Under the pieces are notes generated by a model. That model ran no database searches and had not been told where the DNA came from. It saw only the letters and a program-made list of their open reading frames with translations. A stretch of 64,000 bases of DNA from Chlorogloeopsis fritschii PCC 6912 (lineage in GTDB: Bacteria; Cyanobacteriota; Cyanobacteriia; Cyanobacteriales; Nostocaceae): assembly GCF_000317285.1 (NCBI RefSeq), contig NZ_AJLN01000051.1:62001-126000 (forward strand). The letters are read 5' to 3'. Positions 1 to 8,810 of this stretch are shown here, one piece after another. Within the stretch, counting starts at the first letter, position 1; each line of letters starts with the position of its first letter. Both the position numbers and the translations under genes were made by a program.

Positions 1-941
1 TTACTTTCCTCAAATAATCGACCAAGATATTCACCAATTACTCCTAGCATTAGCATCTGTAAGCTACTAGTAGCAAGAATCATTAATATCAGAGTGGTGA
101 ATCCTGGAATATCACGCATTCTCAAACCAGAGAAATGCCAATCATAAAAATATGCAGTTAAGTAGAATACCCCTAAAAATAAACATATGAAAAAAGTAAT
201 AAAACCAAGCGCAATTGAGAGCCTAAGGGGTTTAACAGAAAAACTCAAAATTCCATCAAATGCCAGTTTAAATAAGCCTCGAAAATTATAGCTAGCTTGT
301 CCTGCATAGCGTTCAGGACGTTTATATGGCACACCAACCTGGTTCAAACCAATCCATGCTCTTAAGCCGCGAATATAGGGATGCTTTTCTTTCAGCTGTG
401 AAAGAATTTTTATAGTTCTAGGAGAGTAAGCACAAAAATCCCCAGCATCCAGAGGAATTTTGATAATTGATAATGAAGAAAGTAGGCGATAAAAACTCCA
501 ATAAGCAAACCTTTTTATCCAGTTTCTTCCCTCTCGCCGCCATCGAACACCATAAGCAACATCAGCTCCATTCATAACATGATGAACTAAATCTAGTGCA
601 ATAATTGGAGGGTCTTGACCGTCAGAATCCATAACCACAACTATGGAATTTTCTGGTGCGTAAGAAATTCCAGCCATGACAGCAGCTTGATGTCCAAAGT
701 TACGAGAGAAACGCAAGCAGCTAGCATGACCTCGTTCTGAAATGGCTGTGCGGATACATTCTAGTGAACCATCAGAACTACCATCATCAACGAACAATAA
801 ATACGGAAGCGTCCTGATTTCAGCATCAGATTGAAAACAAGCATCTATTTCCTGAATCAGCCTTAGCAGATTAGCTTCTTCATTATGTACTGGTAAAACA
901 ATTGTTACTTTGTCACAATAAGATATTTGTTTAATACTCAT
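1..941 (-). CDS. GT2 glycosyltransferase, DPM1/GtrB type (partial, runs off left edge)
   Basis: Reading from an ATG at 941, the frame stays open to base 1, so the C-terminus is missing. The N-terminus has the family 2 GT-A fold: a nucleotide-binding start (VTIVLPVHNEEANL), VDDGSSDGS and VVMDSDGQDPP (the DxD-like motif). The C-terminal part carries two hydrophobic segments and a GEYLGRLFEE signature typical of polyprenyl-phosphate sugar transferases. Such enzymes put a sugar on undecaprenyl phosphate at the inner face of the membrane. The start overlaps the 3' end of the upstream GT4 gene by 11 bases, so it is the last visible gene of a minus-strand operon. The sugar and exact role in polymer assembly cannot be read from sequence. 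Confidence 0.88.
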   Translation of the reverse strand, partial: MSIKQISYCDKVTIVLPVHNEEANLLRLIQEIDACFQSDAEIRTLPYLLFVDDGSSDGSLECIRTAISERGHASCLRFSRNFGHQAAVMAGISYAPENSIVVVMDSDGQDPPIIALDLVHHVMNGADVAYGVRWRREGRNWIKRFAYWSFYRLLSSLSIIKIPLDAGDFCAYSPRTIKILSQLKEKHPYIRGLRAWIGLNQVGVPYKRPERYAGQASYNFRGLFKLAFDGILSFSVKPLRLSIALGFITFFICLFLGVFYLTAYFYDWHFSGLRMRDIPGFTTLILMILATSSLQMLMLGVIGEYLGRLFEES

Positions 942-2097
942 AATAAATTCTTTCAATTTGTTCTACTGTTACTTGTGGATTGCAATAGTTTTTGAGTAAG
1001 TGCCTTGCTTTTAGCCGTCGCTCCTGTTGCAAGGATGGATTATTTAACAATTCCACAGTCCGTTCAATCAAACCTCGATCGTCCTCGCAAATGCCAGCAT
1101 GAACTCCATCACAAGCTGGGATACCCTCTACACCATCAGATGTAGTTACTACTGGTGTACCTAAAGCAAAAGCTTCCATGACCTTGACTTTCATGCCGCT
1201 ACCAGCGATAGGTGCATACAACATCACATCTGTATTAGCAAAATAAGGTAGAGTATCTGGTACATTTTGATGAATTTTTAAGTCTTCTATATCTGCAAAT
1301 ACTGCAAGTGCATCTTTAGCGGATCTGCCAACAATTTGCAGTTTGGCATTAGGAACACGGCGTTTGATTTCTGGCCATAGCCTAGTTAAAAGTCTTTCAG
1401 CAGCAGAATAGGTTGGTGACCAGTTAAATCCGCCAATAAGACCTACTATTGGTTGCTGGTTTATTTGCTTTTGTTCTAGAAATGGATAAAGCGAAAAATC
1501 TATACCTAATGGAACTGTATAAATAGAAGCTTGAGGATTAATTTGATTAATATGTTTGGCTAGACGCCCTGATAATGTAGCTATCTTAGGAAAAGCCTTC
1601 AGCAGTTTCTGTTCTGCTCGATCAGTGAAAAACTTCCTGAGGCGAGATTCTAAAGATTTCTGATGCTCAAATGCGCGGTCTAACGAAAATAGATAATGAA
1701 TATTAATAATTGCTCGTTCCCTATGTTCAAGTCCTAGCCAACCACTCCAAAGCTGTTCGAGATGAAGTATGTCGTAAGGCTTGGCAAGTTCTGATGCTAA
1801 ATCTTGGCGTAATTCTGGACTGAAGATATAGGAATAAGGTTGCCGTATGGTTTCCATCTTTGCTATCAGTCCATTCGTTCGGTTGGGAATCAGATAGCAG
1901 CGTAAATCGTAATCAGGCGTTGGAAAAAGAGCTTGAGCTTTGGTGATGTCTTCTATTTTGCTACAAGCTGTAAATGCAGTGACATGATGTCCTCTTTCAA
2001 CTAATTCTTTAAGTAAAACATAATACCACCTAGCATCAGCATTTCCAAACGGTAGAGGTGGTGAATTTATTACCAATAGAACTCGCAGAGATTTCAT
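931..2097 (-). CDS. GT4-like glycosyltransferase
   Basis: A 388-residue GT-B fold glycosyltransferase with no signal peptide, presumably acting on the cytoplasmic face of the membrane during polysaccharide assembly. The C-terminal donor-binding half contains VGLIGGFNWSPT, LQIVGRSAKD and a GSGMKVKVMEAFALGTPVV loop, the pattern of the GT4 subgroup where the classical E-x7-E motif is replaced by SGMK...E. It lies 13 bases downstream of another GT4 gene and overlaps the next GT2 gene by 11 bases, so it is probably cotranscribed and translationally coupled. Donor and acceptor sugars are unknown. Confidence 0.85.
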   Translation of the reverse strand: MKSLRVLLVINSPPLPFGNADARWYYVLLKELVERGHHVTAFTACSKIEDITKAQALFPTPDYDLRCYLIPNRTNGLIAKMETIRQPYSYIFSPELRQDLASELAKPYDILHLEQLWSGWLGLEHRERAIINIHYLFSLDRAFEHQKSLESRLRKFFTDRAEQKLLKAFPKIATLSGRLAKHINQINPQASIYTVPLGIDFSLYPFLEQKQINQQPIVGLIGGFNWSPTYSAAERLLTRLWPEIKRRVPNAKLQIVGRSAKDALAVFADIEDLKIHQNVPDTLPYFANTDVMLYAPIAGSGMKVKVMEAFALGTPVVTTSDGVEGIPACDGVHAGICEDDRGLIERTVELLNNPSLQQERRLKARHLLKNYCNPQVTVEQIERIYYEY

Positions 2098-2110
2098 CTA
2101 CTTAAAAATT

Positions 2111-3241
2111 TTATTCAATCTTGTTTAAAATATTGCTTGCCATGGTATCCCAAGTATAATCTCGTAATTCTTGCGAAAGAGAAGATACTAAATTAGTGTA
2201 ATGGTGTTTATTCCTCCACCACTTTTGCAGTCGTTCTGCTAGTTCAGCAGCATCTTCTGGATCGGAAATTAACAAGTCTTGTAACTGTGGGGGATAGCGT
2301 TCGGCTACTCCAGCTCTAGCGCTGACTAGACTTGGCAAACCACAACAAAGGGCTTCATGCACTCCTAAACCATAAGCTTCGTAACGAGTGGGAGCAACTA
2401 AGCAATCTGCAGCCCGCAACAAATTCGGGACATCAGAGCGAAATCCCAAGAAGTGAATACGGGTATTAATACCAGCAACAACTGCACGTTGCTGCCATAG
2501 TTTTAGTTCTGCTCCAACTCCGATTACTACCAAATCAGCATCCCAATCTGAAGAGGTGCATAACTGTTGCCAAGCTGCAAACAGTGTATCGAATCCTTTG
2601 CGGCGATCACCTAAAGCACCAATAAAAACTACAATTGGTTTTTCAGTTGCCCATCCCAGTTTTTGGCGAAGTACAGTTCGCTCTTGTTGTGTAGCTGGAT
2701 GAAAAACTTGTGGATCGATTCCATAATAAACTACGTGCAGTTTGTGCTCAGGAATTTCCAGTTTCTCAATCAAATCTCGTTTTGTGCTATCTGAATTAAC
2801 AATGATTACTCGTGCAGATTGGAATGCCTTTCGTTCTGCATCCAAAAACATTTGACGAGAAACAGATCCTTTGCACTGACGCAATAACCCAGCTTGATGA
2901 TTAGGGCGGTAAGCTGCATGAACGTAATGCACCCAGTTAGCATCTCCCCACTGGCAATTACCACCATTGACCAATACTCTACCACCATTGGCAGCAAGAT
3001 GTTGCGCTTGGAAGCGTCCTATCCATTTGAGCAAAGGACTGCTGAATAGATAAGAATTAGCTACCTTGGGTACATGATGGAATTTGACATTCGGAAAAGC
3101 CAATAACTCATTAGCTACCCGATGGGCTACCAGATGTAACTGTTGTCCTTGCCTTGCTAGATAGTCAGCTAAAGCAAAATTGGCTCTATCCATGCCACCT
3201 GTTTTGACAAAATCACCTGTTACCAGCAGATAAGACTTCAT
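2111..3241 (-). CDS. GT4 glycosyltransferase
   Basis: A 376-residue GT-B retaining glycosyltransferase. The N-terminal domain opens with LLVTGDFVKTGGMDRANFALADYL, with the glycine-rich acceptor-side loop. The C-terminal domain has VVFIGALGDRRKGFDTL, then HFLGFRSDVPNLLRAADCLVAPTRYEAYGLGVHEALCCG, which contains the E-x7-E motif (EAYGLGVHE). It overlaps the upstream Wzy-like gene by 4 bases. Its place in a run of glycosyltransferases suggests that it adds one sugar of a repeat unit; the substrate is not determinable. Confidence 0.87.
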   Translation of the reverse strand: MKSYLLVTGDFVKTGGMDRANFALADYLARQGQQLHLVAHRVANELLAFPNVKFHHVPKVANSYLFSSPLLKWIGRFQAQHLAANGGRVLVNGGNCQWGDANWVHYVHAAYRPNHQAGLLRQCKGSVSRQMFLDAERKAFQSARVIIVNSDSTKRDLIEKLEIPEHKLHVVYYGIDPQVFHPATQQERTVLRQKLGWATEKPIVVFIGALGDRRKGFDTLFAAWQQLCTSSDWDADLVVIGVGAELKLWQQRAVVAGINTRIHFLGFRSDVPNLLRAADCLVAPTRYEAYGLGVHEALCCGLPSLVSARAGVAERYPPQLQDLLISDPEDAAELAERLQKWWRNKHHYTNLVSSLSQELRDYTWDTMASNILNKIE

Positions 3242-4614
3242 AGCTGAACAGTTCTTGATGGTTTGTTATCTAGAATCTTGCTATTGGCAGCAGCCACAAA
3301 CAGTGCAGTATTCAGTAACCAGAATTCCATTCCTCCCTGACTCATGAATATAGGATAGTTAAATGTAATCGCCACTGTTCCAATGTCGTAAGCAAAAATC
3401 AACCCACCCCAAAGAGCAAAGTTGCCCAATTTGCGATTAACAGCTATTTTCCAAGCAGTTTGGCACGCTAAGAGTAGCGCAATAATGTAGGCAAATATCA
3501 GCGGTACTCCTCCATCCAGAAGCCATCCAGTCCACTGGATTTCTACCCAAATAGGCTGAGACACCAAGTCAGTATTATCGCCAAAATAGTTATTTATCAT
3601 TCCCCAACGCCCTAAGCCAGCGCCGAAAGGATATTGAGGCAGTAGATTTTCCATCGTGTGCTGCAAAAAATGCCCTCGGTTTTGCTGATAAACTTCCTCA
3701 GGAGATTCGGTAAACAAGCTATATATGCGTTTGAGTGTAGACTGTCCGCCAATGGCGATCGCCCAAGAAAATGTTCCCACAAATAAGGCTGTCACACCGG
3801 AAGCCATGACCATCAGACGGGCAATTTGTCCGGTTCTGAGTAAAACGACTGCGAAAAAAATTATAGAAATAGCAGCTAATACCAAAATAGAACGCACTTG
3901 AGATAGATAAATGCAAAACAAACCAATACCCGCACTACCCAGACAAGCAATTCGTAAAATGGGGTTTTTGTGTTTGAGTGCGATCGCAACACCAAACAAA
4001 AGAGCATAAAAACCTGCTGCTGCTGCTCCTCCCGGTCTGTCAGTTAAGCCCATGGGTCTATAGACTTGCTGCCCGTTAGCTAAAGTAATTAATAATTGCT
4101 CTCCACCAAAAGTGCTGTTTTGAATAACTGTAGATAGAGCTAGCTGAAAGGTTCCTGGGAAGTAAACTTGTAACACCCCAAAGCCTGCACTTAAAGTGTG
4201 AATACCCCACAGAAGAAACATTAAGCTCTCAAAACTGTAGGGCGTTATTTTTAAATTTCTCACCCAAAATAGCGGACTGAAAATGGCAAGATACATGGCA
4301 CATTGAGCAGCCCCTGCTGTAACAGAATTAATATGGGGATGTAAGCAGAACTGTAACAGCATGATTGCCATCACTATAAATGCTGGATAAGTGGCGGGGT
4401 GTCTGCGATGTTCTTTAGGCAATCTCACTAATAACAACAGACCCAGGGCAAAAGAGGCAATCCGCATCGGCATACGTAAAATACTGATTTGCGGAAACAA
4501 CAGCAATATTTGCAGGATAAACTGTAGCAGGATAAAGGTGTGTGCCCATGTCCAATTTAATTTTGTCCTTATCGAGGAAGAATCTGATAAGTCCTGACTT
4601 GCTTTTAGAATCAC
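3238..4614 (-). CDS. O-antigen polymerase/ligase-like membrane protein (Wzy/WaaL family)
   Basis: A 458-residue polytopic membrane protein with roughly ten to twelve hydrophobic segments and a large polar loop at about residues 290-345. The loop includes NRGHFLQHTMENLLPQYPFGAGLGRWG, which fits the periplasmic loop of the Wzy_C/O-antigen ligase superfamily. Such proteins polymerise or transfer lipid-linked glycans at the outer face of the membrane. The reading starts at a GTG with an AGGT-like ribosome site just upstream; no ATG gives a comparable N-terminus. It overlaps the next glycosyltransferase gene by 4 bases. Polymerase versus ligase cannot be settled from sequence, but its place among the GT genes favours polymerase. 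Confidence 0.8.
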   Translation of the reverse strand: MILKASQDLSDSSSIRTKLNWTWAHTFILLQFILQILLLFPQISILRMPMRIASFALGLLLLVRLPKEHRRHPATYPAFIVMAIMLLQFCLHPHINSVTAGAAQCAMYLAIFSPLFWVRNLKITPYSFESLMFLLWGIHTLSAGFGVLQVYFPGTFQLALSTVIQNSTFGGEQLLITLANGQQVYRPMGLTDRPGGAAAAGFYALLFGVAIALKHKNPILRIACLGSAGIGLFCIYLSQVRSILVLAAISIIFFAVVLLRTGQIARLMVMASGVTALFVGTFSWAIAIGGQSTLKRIYSLFTESPEEVYQQNRGHFLQHTMENLLPQYPFGAGLGRWGMINNYFGDNTDLVSQPIWVEIQWTGWLLDGGVPLIFAYIIALLLACQTAWKIAVNRKLGNFALWGGLIFAYDIGTVAITFNYPIFMSQGGMEFWLLNTALFVAAANSKILDNKPSRTVQL

Positions 4615-4685
4615 TGAATTTACCTAAAAACTTTTTTAAAATTTGTATGACCCTCATCTATGTTCGTTTTAATTTAAAAATATTC

Positions 4686-5606
4686 CTAGTTCATTAACTT
4701 TAAAACTTGCCAACCAGGTTTCTGAAACTTACTCATGACACGCTCAACATTGCGGGTAGCAAGAAAACTTGTAGGTTGCCAATGCGTGCGTGCAATTTTT
4801 GAGTTAGGAGCTAATAAACCAGGTTTTGTCAAATATCTATGAATTCTAAAAACCCTATAGCCCATTGTTTCAAATAATTCAGTTACAGGAGTAGGATAAT
4901 CACGATGCTCTTCAAATACACAATCGCGGATTTTACCTTGTTTTAATAAATTTATTGCTCCTTTAAGTACTTGCAGTTCATGACCTTCTACATCTATTTT
5001 TAATACTCCTATTTCTTGATTTATAAAAATTTCGTCTAAGCTGCATGATTCTACACGCAAATCTTGGATATTTTTTGCCAATAATTCATTTTCTTTCTCT
5101 GGCTTGGTAACAACAAAAGCTAGTCCGCGATTGCTGCAAAAAGATTCATTCATTCTTAGGTTGACAGAACCCCGTGCTGCAGAAACAGCAATATTTTGGA
5201 TGACAAATTTTGTATCTTTGAACTGCTTTTGCCAATTCTCAACGTTATACTTTAACTCTGCAAATATTTCTGGGTGAGCTTCAAACGACCAAACACATCC
5301 ACCCTTGATAGAACTAACACGGTCAGCTAAAATTGCTGTCATGTAACCGATATTAGCGCCAACATCGACTGCTAATTCTCCTGGTTCAGTTAAACGCCAA
5401 AGAGTTTCTGTAACTGCTAGGTCGATGACTCCTAACTTAGAAAGAATTTGTCCATGTTCTTCAAGGGGACGAATTCTAATATTCATACCCCAGGGTAACT
5501 TTCTTTCAACAAATTCAGCTGTTGATATTGGTTGAAAAGGTAACAACCTTTGTAAAGCAATTTTAGGCTGGTAAAGGTATTCTGGCTTGAAAACGTCAAG
5601 TCTCAT
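4686..5606 (-). CDS. FkbM family methyltransferase
   Basis: A class I SAM-dependent methyltransferase of the FkbM type, 306 residues from the ATG at 5606. The same frame extends to a TTG at 5624, but the ATG has an AAAAAGG site about 8 bases upstream and is preferred. Motif I is GELAVDVGANIGYMTAILA. The family hallmark is VLKIDVEGHELQVLKGA, followed by EEHRDYP. FkbM-type enzymes usually O-methylate sugars or lipids; here it probably decorates the polysaccharide made by the surrounding glycosyltransferases. It lies 71 bases after the Wzy-like gene start and 96 bases before the next methyltransferase. Confidence 0.85.
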   Translation of the reverse strand: MRLDVFKPEYLYQPKIALQRLLPFQPISTAEFVERKLPWGMNIRIRPLEEHGQILSKLGVIDLAVTETLWRLTEPGELAVDVGANIGYMTAILADRVSSIKGGCVWSFEAHPEIFAELKYNVENWQKQFKDTKFVIQNIAVSAARGSVNLRMNESFCSNRGLAFVVTKPEKENELLAKNIQDLRVESCSLDEIFINQEIGVLKIDVEGHELQVLKGAINLLKQGKIRDCVFEEHRDYPTPVTELFETMGYRVFRIHRYLTKPGLLAPNSKIARTHWQPTSFLATRNVERVMSKFQKPGWQVLKLMN

Positions 5607-5702
5607 ATGGTTAACCTTTTTCAAAATCCTGGAATAGCTTATGAATCAATGGTTTTAATCCAAAATCTAAAATCCAAAATTGGTATGAGCAACAGTAGAT
5701 TT

Positions 5703-6401
5703 TTACTGTTTGATTTTTTGCCCTACGCAAAGAATATTGTCACTAAATACCCGTCCGCGAAAACCTAGATTTTCCGGCCAGTGCCAGGGCGTAAAAGGAA
5801 TACGTCCACAGTTGCTGTATTGTATTTGAATCTCAGTAAGATTACACTCCGTATAAATACGTAAAAGGTCAATTTCTAGCAAAGCTGTTATATGTGCTGG
5901 ATAAAGACCGGGTGCTTCTTGAAATGCATTGAACTGATTTTTCAAAATTAAGGTTAACTTGCTTAATAAGCTTAATTGATTGGGTGTGGTGACAATTACC
6001 AATCCTCCTGGCTTGGTTAACCTGACTAGTTCTCGCACAAAAGCCCGTGGGTTTTCTAGATGTTCCATAGTTTCAACCGCACAGACTACATCAGCGAAAT
6101 CTTCTGGTAAAGGTGCTTTTCCGATATCTAAATCCAAGGGAATAAATTCTGTCTGGGTTGGTAAGCCAGGATAGCGCACAGCATCTACACCAACATAACG
6201 GTCAAAGCGATCGCTCACAAATGACCAAAGCTTACCCTTACCACAGCCAACATCTACCAACACACCACCACCAGAATGCCGTTGTGCTACTGCTCTGGCT
6301 ACCATTTGGTAAACAGGATCGCTACTACTACCAAGGCTTTGTCGTGCCCTGTTTTCAATATTTTCTACTGCTATTTGCTTACCACCATCAAATGAAATCA
6401 T
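5703..6401 (-). CDS. class I SAM-dependent methyltransferase (Methyltransf_11-like)
   Basis: A 232-residue enzyme with a complete SAM-binding core: GGVLVDVGCGKGKLW (motif I), YVGVDAVRYPGL (acidic loop), FADVVCAVETMEHLENP (motif II/III) and LVRLTKPGGLVIVTTPN (motif IV). The ETMEHL segment resembles small-molecule methyltransferases of the UbiE/Coq5 class. The start codon overlaps the stop of the upstream GT4 gene by 4 bases (ATGA), which shows operon membership. A polysaccharide or lipid-linked sugar is the likely target, inferred from context only. Confidence 0.85.
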   Translation of the reverse strand: MISFDGGKQIAVENIENRARQSLGSSSDPVYQMVARAVAQRHSGGGVLVDVGCGKGKLWSFVSDRFDRYVGVDAVRYPGLPTQTEFIPLDLDIGKAPLPEDFADVVCAVETMEHLENPRAFVRELVRLTKPGGLVIVTTPNQLSLLSKLTLILKNQFNAFQEAPGLYPAHITALLEIDLLRIYTECNLTEIQIQYSNCGRIPFTPWHWPENLGFRGRVFSDNILCVGQKIKQ

Positions 6402-7525
6402 GCCACAGCCTCCTGTTCAACAACTCGACAAAGCAGACTATAAAGCCGATTCAGTTGCCTTTGCGGATTGCAAAGATAGTCAGCCCGTGCTTTGCCACCA
6501 GATGCTAGAGTTGCTCTTTCAGTGGGATTAGAAATCAGGGAAGCTAAAACTTCACTCAAGGCTTTGATATCATTGGCTGCAACTAAACGCCCACAAGAAT
6601 CATCAACAATTTCCACAGCCCCTCCCATCGCTGTCGTCACCACTGGCAAACCTGCATAAAGAGCTTGTACAAAAGCAACCCCAAAAGGTTCTGCTCCTGT
6701 ATTTGGTTGACAGTGAATATCCGCAGCAGCTAACAAACGCGGTACATCAGCCCGTTGCCCCAAAAAGCGCACTCGTTCGGCAATACCAAGTTCCCGTGCT
6801 TGCACTTCTAATTCTTGCAGATACTCAGCCTCATGGGAGCGTTGGACTCCTCCAGCTACCCAACATATCCAACCAGGGATATCGCGTAATTGCCCCAAAG
6901 CTGACAGCAACATACTTTGTCCTTTCCATCGCTCCAGACGGGATGCTTGGATAATCACTATTGCATCTTCAGGTGTATTGAGTTCGGTTCTCAGAGTCTG
7001 ACGAATCGAGGCATCATTGCCAAGACATGGAGTGGCTAAAGGATGGTGAAGGACATTACTGTGAGATTTAGGATAGAGTTTTGGCACAGCAGCTTGGGTG
7101 TAACGACTGTTAGCTATGACTAAATCTGGTGGCACCAACTTAGCTAAACGCTCCAAAGGATGTTTGCCATTAGGTACGTCATGACACCAAAATACTAGAG
7201 GTAGATGGTTTGCTCTCGCAACCGGGCCAAAAACTGCTTGCGGCCAGCAAGAATGACAAATCACAACGTCAAACTTTTCTCGCTCTAATAGTTGTTGGAG
7301 GCGCTGCCTAGCTCTCCATACCGTCCAAGGGCGACTGATTTTGACGTTACCTAGAATATGAACCTTGGCATCTAAGCTTCGCAGTTCATTTGCCAATCTA
7401 CCCTCAAAGCATAAAGCAAAGTGACCGTGCATCTGTGGACATAAAATATCCTCTTTTGCCAGTGATATCAACAGAGTTTCTATGCCACCAAACAGATTTC
7501 CTGTATAAATATGCAAGCGTTTCAT
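6398..7525 (-). CDS. GT4 glycosyltransferase with E-x7-Q variant motif
   Basis: A GT-B glycosyltransferase of 375 residues from the ATG at 7525; a GTG directly before it is an alternative. The N-terminus reads LHIYTGNLFGGIETLL with the usual glycine loop. The C-terminal domain has IIQASRLERWKGQSML, RVRFLGQRADVPRLLAAADIHCQPN and AEPFGVAFVQALYAGLPVV. The position normally held by the second glutamate of E-x7-E is glutamine (EPFGVAFVQ). The stop of the upstream GT gene and this ATG share one base (TGATG), a classic termination-reinitiation arrangement. Substrate unknown. Confidence 0.86.
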   Translation of the reverse strand: MKRLHIYTGNLFGGIETLLISLAKEDILCPQMHGHFALCFEGRLANELRSLDAKVHILGNVKISRPWTVWRARQRLQQLLEREKFDVVICHSCWPQAVFGPVARANHLPLVFWCHDVPNGKHPLERLAKLVPPDLVIANSRYTQAAVPKLYPKSHSNVLHHPLATPCLGNDASIRQTLRTELNTPEDAIVIIQASRLERWKGQSMLLSALGQLRDIPGWICWVAGGVQRSHEAEYLQELEVQARELGIAERVRFLGQRADVPRLLAAADIHCQPNTGAEPFGVAFVQALYAGLPVVTTAMGGAVEIVDDSCGRLVAANDIKALSEVLASLISNPTERATLASGGKARADYLCNPQRQLNRLYSLLCRVVEQEAVA

Positions 7526-8736
7526 CACAAATCCACTGGTTTTGGTATAACCCCATAGCTACGTTCTTGACTTAGAACCTTGTCATAGACTTCAAAACTT
7601 CTTTGAGCCATATTCATATGGTTAAAATACTCAGCTCGTTTGCGGCTTGCTTTTACCAGGCGATCGCGTAGATTCGGTTCCGAAAGAAGGCGTTTCGCAG
7701 CCCTAGCTAAAGCAAATGGATCGTTGATTGGTACAGTCAAACCTTCCTTTTCATCTCGGCTCACCCAAGGAACACCACTACCAGGAATATTGGCATTAAT
7801 TACAGGACAACCACTAGCCATAGCTTCTACCTGAACTAATCCAAATCCCTCGCTACGTAAGTTAGAAGGAAACCAAAGAGCTGTTGCAGCATGATAAGCT
7901 CCGACAAGCTCATCCTCATTTACACGACCTAACCAAACAATGCGGTTTTCTACTCCCAGTTTTTGCGCTAAAGCTTTTAGTTGTGCTTCTAAGGGGCCAA
8001 CACCAATCACAACCAGTTTTCCTGGCACCAAAGTAAGAGCTTGAATCGCTATATGGAATGCTTTGTAATAGACAAGCCTACCAACTCCTAACCAAATTGT
8101 TTCTCCATATTTATCCTTGAAGCTGTGGCTAAAATCAAATGCTTTTTGATTGGGGTTACTGTAGATTCCAAGGTTTAAACCCAGTGGAAGGTCGCTCAAT
8201 TTATGATGATAAAACTGCAAAAATTTTGAGCCTTGAATATACTGCAAACTATCTGTTAAGATTTGCGAGCTTCGAGTATAAACTAAATATTCAAAAGGAC
8301 GCAGTGCATACTTCAAAAACTTTTGCTTAATTACGTCACTATGATGTGTAATTACTAGAGGTATATTCCTATCCAGCATCGTTAAAGCCATGAGCATTGT
8401 TGGATTAGGAGTATGCAGATGAAATATAGTTGGTTTTGATTCATTAATCAATCGACGTAGTTCTTGGCATAACCCAAAACAAACATCACATCGCGCTAAC
8501 GAGAAAAGGCGACCAATGCGCGTAACTTTTACATTACCATCCATCTCAAACACGGTCTTTGTTTTGGTAGATACACGTCCTTGTTCATCAAATCCATTCA
8601 CACAAAATACTTGGACTTCTGCACCCAAAGCAGCTTGAGTTTGAGCCAGAGTTTGTACGTGAGTTTCTATGCCTCCTCTGTCTGGAGGATAATATTTAGA
8701 TAAGTGAGCAATACGGTAATTTACTATTTTTGCCAT
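7525..8736 (-). CDS. GT4 glycosyltransferase
   Basis: A 403-residue GT-B retaining glycosyltransferase. The N-terminus has HLSKYYPPDRGGIETHVQTLA, the common acceptor-side motif, followed by FHLHTPNPTM and VITHHSDVIKQ, as in PimB/mannosyltransferase-like proteins. The C-terminal domain has WLGVGRLVYYKAFHIAIQAL, VGPLEAQLKALA and SEGFGLVQVEAMASGCPVI with an intact E-x7-E. It is the first of the tightly coupled GT/methyltransferase genes and lies 74 bases after the stop of the cyanoexosortase gene on the same strand. Mannose or glucose transfer is plausible from the family but unproven. Confidence 0.88.
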   Translation of the reverse strand: MAKIVNYRIAHLSKYYPPDRGGIETHVQTLAQTQAALGAEVQVFCVNGFDEQGRVSTKTKTVFEMDGNVKVTRIGRLFSLARCDVCFGLCQELRRLINESKPTIFHLHTPNPTMLMALTMLDRNIPLVITHHSDVIKQKFLKYALRPFEYLVYTRSSQILTDSLQYIQGSKFLQFYHHKLSDLPLGLNLGIYSNPNQKAFDFSHSFKDKYGETIWLGVGRLVYYKAFHIAIQALTLVPGKLVVIGVGPLEAQLKALAQKLGVENRIVWLGRVNEDELVGAYHAATALWFPSNLRSEGFGLVQVEAMASGCPVINANIPGSGVPWVSRDEKEGLTVPINDPFALARAAKRLLSEPNLRDRLVKASRKRAEYFNHMNMAQRSFEVYDKVLSQERSYGVIPKPVDL

Positions 8737-8810
8737 AACTAATAGTTGGAAATATGAATAGATAGGCTAATAAATCCAAAAGAATTTAATAGTGTCAAAA
8801 ATAAGTACCT

